DNA of 8,040 bases, from contig CAZIRB010000100.1 in NCBI GenBank assembly GCA_964541695.1, forward strand, positions 1-8,040, read 5' to 3'. The position numbers and the translations under genes are program-made. Below the pieces are notes generated by a model. That model made no database searches. It saw nothing but the letters and a program-made list of their open reading frames with translations, and was not told where the DNA came from. This document shows, one piece after another, positions 4,938-8,040 of this stretch. Position 1 is the first letter of the stretch. Every line of letters begins with the position of its first letter. The stretch is from CAZKGE01 sp964541695. GTDB lineage: Bacteria > Bacillota > Clostridia > Christensenellales > CAG-138.

Positions 4938-5918
4938 ATGGAGCTGACCGCGCTTCCGACCGAAAAAGAGCGCGAGGCGCTCCGGCCGCTGCTGACCGCG
5001 GCGGGGCTGCGGCTGCCGGACGGCCTCGACTACATGGCCGCGATCCAAACGGAGGACGGCTTTGTCGCCTGCGGCGGCACGCGCGGCGGCGTGATCGAGG
5101 GCGTGGCGGTGGACGAGCGCTGTCGCGGCGAGGGCCTGCTCGGCACGCTGATGACGCACCTGGTCGGGCGGCTGCTTGGGCTGGGGCACGACAATATTTT
5201 TTTATTTACAAAGCCGGCCAACCGTTCCGTGTTCGAGCCGTTCGGCTTCCGCGCGGTCGCCGGGACCGCGGACGCGCTATTGATGGAGCGGCGGCGCGAC
5301 GGGGCCGCGGCGTACATCGCGTCGATTCCGCGCGTGCTGCCCGGCGAAAAGGACCGCATCGGCGCGGTCGTGCTCAACGGCAACCCGTTTACAAACGGCC
5401 ACCGGCACCTGCTATCTCACGCCGCCGCGCGCTGCGCGGCCGTGTACGCGTTCGTCGTGGAGAGCGAGCGGACGTGGACGCCGTTTGCGGAGCGGATGCG
5501 GCTGGCCAAGGCCGGCTGCGCGGGGCTGACCAACGTGCTCGTCGTGCCCGGCGGGCCGTACGTCATCTCGCAGGCGACGTTCCCGACCTATTTTTTGAAG
5601 GAGGACTCCGACGCCGCCTCGATCCACGCTTGTCTGGACGCGGCGGTGTTTGCCGAGCGCATCGCGCCCGCGCTTTCGATCTCGGCGCGTTTCGTCGGCG
5701 AGGAGCCGCTCGACCCCATGACGCGTTCGTACAACCGCGCGCTGCATAAAACCCTGCCCGCGCGCGGGATCGCGGTCGAGGAGATTCCGCGGCTGCTGCA
5801 CGGCGGCGAGCCGGTGTCCGCGTCGCGCGTGCGCGCGCTCGCCGGGCGCGGCGCGTTCGACCAGATCGGGCCGCTCGTGCCGCAGGCGACGCTCGATTAC
5901 CTGCGGAGCCGCAGGTGA
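4938..5918 (+). CDS. citC: [Citrate (pro-3S)-lyase] ligase (acetate:SH-citrate lyase ligase)
   Basis: CitC activates citrate lyase by acetylating the thiol of the CitD prosthetic group, using ATP and acetate. The 326-aa protein has the expected two-domain layout. The N-terminal GNAT-like part (about 1-120) includes VAVDERCRGEGLLGTLM (56-72), whose RxxGxG fits the acyl-CoA loop, and NRSVFEPFGF (95-104). The C-terminal nucleotidyltransferase part has NGNPFTNGHRHLL (147-159), a HxGH-type ATP site in the NPFTxGH form typical of CitC, and SASRVRAL (294-301), the ISSTxxR-like loop. The ATG directly abuts the citX stop, with a strong GGAGGAGGGGG site (4922-4932) inside the end of citX. Its own stop overlaps the citG start by four bases. 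Confidence 0.93.
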   Translation: MELTALPTEKEREALRPLLTAAGLRLPDGLDYMAAIQTEDGFVACGGTRGGVIEGVAVDERCRGEGLLGTLMTHLVGRLLGLGHDNIFLFTKPANRSVFEPFGFRAVAGTADALLMERRRDGAAAYIASIPRVLPGEKDRIGAVVLNGNPFTNGHRHLLSHAAARCAAVYAFVVESERTWTPFAERMRLAKAGCAGLTNVLVVPGGPYVISQATFPTYFLKEDSDAASIHACLDAAVFAERIAPALSISARFVGEEPLDPMTRSYNRALHKTLPARGIAVEEIPRLLHGGEPVSASRVRALAGRGAFDQIGPLVPQATLDYLRSRR

Positions 5919-6763
5919 CGGAGATAGACCGGATTGCGCGCCTTGCGCACGCGGCGCTCTTGCGCGAGGCGGAGGCGACGCCCAAGCCGGGCCTCGTCGA
6001 CCGCGGGAACAGCGGCGCGCACGCGGACATGACGATCGACACGTTTTACCGCGCAATTTCGGCGCTCGAGCCGTACTGGCAAACATTTGCCGCGTCCGGC
6101 GCAGCCGCGCCGTACCTTTCTCCCGCGGGAGCGTTAAGGCAAATCCGGCCGATCGGCCTCGACGCCGAGCGCGCGATGTGCGGGGCCACAAACGGCGTCA
6201 ACACGCACAAGGGCGCGATCTTCTCGCTGGGCCTGCTCTGCTGCGCGTGCGGGAGGCTTGCGGCGCGCGGCGAGGCGCTTGGGGCGGAGCCCGTGTGCGC
6301 CGAGGCCGCGGGCATCGCAAGGGAGACGCTGTCCGAGCTTGCCACAGAGCGGTCGACCAAGGGCGGCCGCGCGTACGCCGCCTACGGCGTTAAAGGCGCG
6401 CGCGGCGAGGCGGCGGGCGGGTTTTTATCCGCAAGGACGCTCGGCCTGCCGGAATTTTCCCGCGCGCGGGCCATGGGCGCGGGCGAAAACGACGCGCTGC
6501 TGTTTGCGCTGCTTCGCCTGATCAACTCCGTCGAGGACACGAACGTGCTGCTGCGCGCGGGGCCGGAAGCGGCCCGTTGGGCGCGGGCGGAAGCGCGGGC
6601 GTTCCTTGGCCGGTATTCGCCCGGCGACCCGGAGGCTATTCCCGCGCTTTTGTGCCTGGACGCGGCGTTTTCTAAAAAAAATATCAGCCCCGGCGGCTGC
6701 GCGGACCTGCTTGCCGTAACGTGGTTTCTTGCCGCGCTGGAGGTGCCGGACGGCGGGGTGTAA
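5915..6763 (+). CDS. citG: Triphosphoribosyl-dephospho-CoA synthase
   Basis: CitG makes 2'-(5''-triphosphoribosyl)-3'-dephospho-CoA from ATP and dephospho-CoA, the substrate of CitX. The 282-aa product carries the family blocks in order: ATPKPGLVDRGNSGAHADM (21-39), CGATNGVNTHKGAIFSLGLL (89-108), GARGEAAGGF (161-170), EDTNVLLRAG (207-216) and ISPGGCADLLAVTW (257-270). It starts with GTG, overlapping the citC TGA as GTGA, with GGAG (5905-5908) 6 bases upstream. It is the last gene of the citXCG unit. I see no hairpin terminator after its TAA, so readthrough into the next gene is possible. In some bacteria CitX and CitG are fused; here they are separate, with citC between them. Confidence 0.93.
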   Translation: MTEIDRIARLAHAALLREAEATPKPGLVDRGNSGAHADMTIDTFYRAISALEPYWQTFAASGAAAPYLSPAGALRQIRPIGLDAERAMCGATNGVNTHKGAIFSLGLLCCACGRLAARGEALGAEPVCAEAAGIARETLSELATERSTKGGRAYAAYGVKGARGEAAGGFLSARTLGLPEFSRARAMGAGENDALLFALLRLINSVEDTNVLLRAGPEAARWARAEARAFLGRYSPGDPEAIPALLCLDAAFSKKNISPGGCADLLAVTWFLAALEVPDGGV

Positions 6764-6778
6764 GGCGCGTTTCGTCGC

Positions 6779-6808
6779 TTGACGCAATGTAAGCGCGGAT
6801 GGTATGGT
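6779..6808 (+). promoter_or_regulatory. Probable promoter of the epimerase/dehydratase gene
   Basis: TTGACG (6779-6784) and TATGGT (6803-6808) are separated by 18 bases: five of six and four of six consensus bases. Transcription would begin near 6815, about 60 bases before the chosen ATG. This suggests the gene is not only the tail of the citXCG operon. Confidence 0.55.
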
Positions 6809-6863
6809 AGATGTAAGCCGCGGCCGGGCAGGGTTGTCCGGAGCGCGGCGCGGAAATGAAGAT

Positions 6864-6869
6864 GGAGGG
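6864..6869 (+). promoter_or_regulatory. Ribosome binding site deciding the epimerase start
   Basis: GGAGGG lies 7 bases before the ATG at 6877. Two in-frame ATGs upstream (6856 and 6862) lack such a site, and the Rossmann fold starts immediately at MIIVAGATG, so 6877 is preferred. Confidence 0.7.
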
Positions 6870-6876
6870 ACAGGGC

Positions 6877-7884
6877 ATGATCATCGTCGCCGGGGCAACG
6901 GGGTATATCGGCCGGTATCTTTGCGTCACGCTGAAAAATCAGGGGCGGGACGTGCTGGCGCTGGGGCGCAGCGAGAAGGTGGAGGCGTTTTTTAAAGAGC
7001 AGGGCGTGCCGTTTCTTCGGTTCGACGTGCTCGACGACGCAGACTACGAAAAGCTGCCGGCGGAGGGCGTCGAGGCGATCATCAACCTTGCCGTCTGCCT
7101 GCCGGAGCACGAGGCGCCGATCGAGCGCTTCTTCGAGGTGAACGTGCGCGGCAACTACAAGCTGCTCGAGTTTGCGCGAAAGAACGGCATAGCCCGCTTC
7201 GTGATGGCGAGCAGTCACAAGGTGTATTACGATATCTATAAGGACGTGATCACGGAGGAGGATGGGCCGTGGTTTTGCGGGCCGCATTCGCCGTACATCA
7301 TCAGCAAGATTACGGCGGAGTGCTTTCTGCAGCATTACTGGAAGGACTACGGCATGGACTGCATCGTGCTGCGCCTGACCGGCGTGCACGGTTACGGCGC
7401 GCTGATGGGCTTTTTGGCCAAGGACGGCAGCTACGCGCGCACGGCGACGGAGCTGTTTATGGAGAAGGCGGCGCGCGGCGAGCCGATCGAGGTCTGGGGC
7501 GACATGAACATCAAGCGCGACCACGTGTACGTCAAGGACGCCGTGTCGGCGTTCATCGCGGCGGCCGGCGCGCCGAAAGGCACAAAGGGGATATTCAACG
7601 TGGCCAGCGGCGTGGCGCACAACCAGTACGAGGACGCCGTGGCGATCGCCAAGGCGTTTGCCACGGACGGCCGCGTCAGCGAGGTCGTGCTGCGGCCGGA
7701 CAAGCCGGGCCTGACGCGCGGTTACCGCTACAGTATCGACAAGATCCGTAGTGTGATCGGCTGGGAACCGGCCTACGCCGACCTCGACAAGCTGTACGCG
7801 GATTACCGCTCGGAATGGGAGCGCAAGGTGTTTCACAACTACCACTACATCAAGCCCGAGGACAAACCGCTTTGTTTCGACTGA
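6877..7884 (+). CDS. NAD(P)-dependent epimerase/dehydratase, extended short-chain dehydrogenase family
   Basis: The 335-aa protein is a cytosolic Rossmann-fold enzyme of the nucleotide-sugar epimerase/dehydratase type; its substrate cannot be read from sequence. The N-terminal MIIVAGATGYIGRYL has the GxxGxxG dinucleotide site (Gly6, Gly9, Gly12). Asp50 (LRFDVLD) and NLA (70-72) follow in the usual places. Ser112/Ser113 (MASSHKVYY) and Tyr140-Ile-Ile-Ser-Lys144 supply the Ser and YxxxK catalytic residues. RLTGVHGYG (166-174) and RDHVYVKDAVSAF (214-226) are typical of the substrate-binding half. IDKIRSVIGWEPAY (287-300) is the usual C-terminal block. The protein ends in an aromatic/polar tail (HNYHYIKPEDK) past the common domain end. 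It has its own probable promoter and no visible functional link to the cit genes. Confidence 0.88.
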   Translation: MIIVAGATGYIGRYLCVTLKNQGRDVLALGRSEKVEAFFKEQGVPFLRFDVLDDADYEKLPAEGVEAIINLAVCLPEHEAPIERFFEVNVRGNYKLLEFARKNGIARFVMASSHKVYYDIYKDVITEEDGPWFCGPHSPYIISKITAECFLQHYWKDYGMDCIVLRLTGVHGYGALMGFLAKDGSYARTATELFMEKAARGEPIEVWGDMNIKRDHVYVKDAVSAFIAAAGAPKGTKGIFNVASGVAHNQYEDAVAIAKAFATDGRVSEVVLRPDKPGLTRGYRYSIDKIRSVIGWEPAYADLDKLYADYRSEWERKVFHNYHYIKPEDKPLCFD

Positions 7885-7901
7885 TAGCGCCGGATTTTTT
7901 C

Positions 7902-7931
7902 TTGACAAGGCGCAAGGAATTCCTCTATAAT
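7902..7931 (+). promoter_or_regulatory. Promoter of the tRNA-Met gene
   Basis: Perfect TTGACA (7902-7907) and perfect TATAAT (7926-7931) hexamers are separated by 18 bases, as expected for a strong stable-RNA promoter. Transcription would start near 7938, about 25 bases before the mature tRNA. Confidence 0.9.
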
Positions 7932-7940
7932 ACGTTCTGT

Positions 7941-7957
7941 GTCCGCGGTTTGCGGAC
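7941..7957 (+). other. Hairpin in the 5' leader of the tRNA precursor
   Basis: GTCCGC (7941-7946) pairs perfectly with GCGGAC (7952-7957) across a 5-base GGTTT loop. It begins a few bases after the predicted transcription start and ends 5 bases before the mature tRNA, so it would sit just outside the RNase P cleavage site. No T-run follows, so it is not a terminator. Confidence 0.6.
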
Positions 7958-7962
7958 AGCCT

Positions 7963-8039
7963 GGCGGCGTAGCTCAGTTGGCTAGAGCATTCGGTTCATA
8001 CCCGGAGTGTCGTAGGTTCGAATCCCACCGCCGCTACCA
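7963..8039 (+). tRNA. tRNA-Met (CAT), elongator type
   Basis: A complete 77-nt cloverleaf with encoded CCA (8037-8039). The acceptor stem GGCGGCG (7963-7969) pairs with CGCCGCT (8029-8035), with G1:U72 as the only wobble. The D arm is GCTC/GAGC, and the anticodon stem TTCGG/CCGGA holds loop TTCATAC with CAT at 7997-7999. The variable loop has 5 bases and the T loop is TTCGAAT. A paired first position and the absence of three G:C pairs in the anticodon stem argue against initiator tRNA-fMet. The GGTTCATACCC context is that of elongator Met rather than lysidine-modified tRNA-Ile2. The T stem (GTAGG/CCCAC) has an A:C mismatch, A51 (8014) against C63 (8026). Confidence 0.93.
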
Positions 8040-8040
8040 A

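Noticed and set aside
4715..5749. A 344-codon plus-strand frame overlapping citX and citC
   Set aside because: It is the shifted frame of citC, extremely Arg/Ala-rich and without motifs.
6764..6876. The epimerase gene as a fourth member of the citXCG operon
   Set aside because: A 113-base gap with its own -35/-10 pair separates it from citG, and no known step of citrate lyase maturation needs an SDR enzyme. Readthrough cannot be excluded.
7885..7901. Terminator after the epimerase gene (GCGCCGGATTTTTT)
   Set aside because: A T-run is present but no convincing GC stem precedes it; the only nearby pairing (ACAAA/TTTGT at about 7862-7875) is weak and too far from the T-run.
6382..7908. A 508-codon minus-strand open frame opposite citG and the epimerase gene
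   Set aside because: Both plus-strand genes have clear motifs and ribosome sites. This frame has no family resemblance and runs over the promoter between them.
7963..8039. Initiator tRNA-fMet or tRNA-Ile2 (CAT) identity
   Set aside because: The first acceptor pair is G:U rather than the unpaired C:A of initiators, and the anticodon stem lacks the three G:C pairs. The GGTTCATACCC context is that of elongator Met, not Ile2.

Overview
The window is GC-rich bacterial DNA (my impression is well over 60% GC; not counted) with short AT-rich islands at the promoters. The near-consensus sigma-70/SigA-type promoters, strong GGAGG-type ribosome binding sites, an adenosylcobalamin-dependent ribonucleotide reductase and a citrate-lyase activation gene set suggest an anaerobic, probably gut-associated Bacillota/Clostridia-type organism. 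That placement is inference; no phylogenetic marker was tested.

Layout: bases 1-336 hold no gene I can support, but contain several perfect inverted repeats that look like a degenerate intergenic repeat element. A stem-loop at 337-370 probably terminates nrdJ. The class II ribonucleotide reductase gene nrdJ (2818 down to 404) is read leftward from a promoter whose 17-bp spacer is filled by a palindrome matching the NrdR box. A second, weaker box lies exactly 32 bp further upstream. A divergent promoter, also in the 2856-2938 island, drives two small four-helix membrane proteins (3025-3465 and 3490-3885) of unknown function.

Next is a citrate lyase accessory locus. citD (acyl carrier protein, minus strand, 4151 down to 3882) converges on the second membrane gene, sharing a CTAG that holds both stop codons. 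It diverges from citX-citC-citG (4410-6763, plus strand), which are coupled by zero-gap or overlapping junctions. CitG makes the triphosphoribosyl-dephospho-CoA precursor, CitX attaches it to Ser14 of CitD, and CitC acetylates its thiol. So the complete pathway for making active acetyl-CitD is here, but the catalytic subunits CitE and CitF are not in the window. This is the most unusual aspect of the gene content.

A separately promoted NAD(P)-dependent epimerase/dehydratase of the extended SDR family (6877-7884) follows. The window ends with an elongator tRNA-Met(CAT) (7963-8039) behind a consensus TTGACA/TATAAT promoter, with a small hairpin in its 5' leader. I found no CRISPR array, transposase, phage gene or rRNA.
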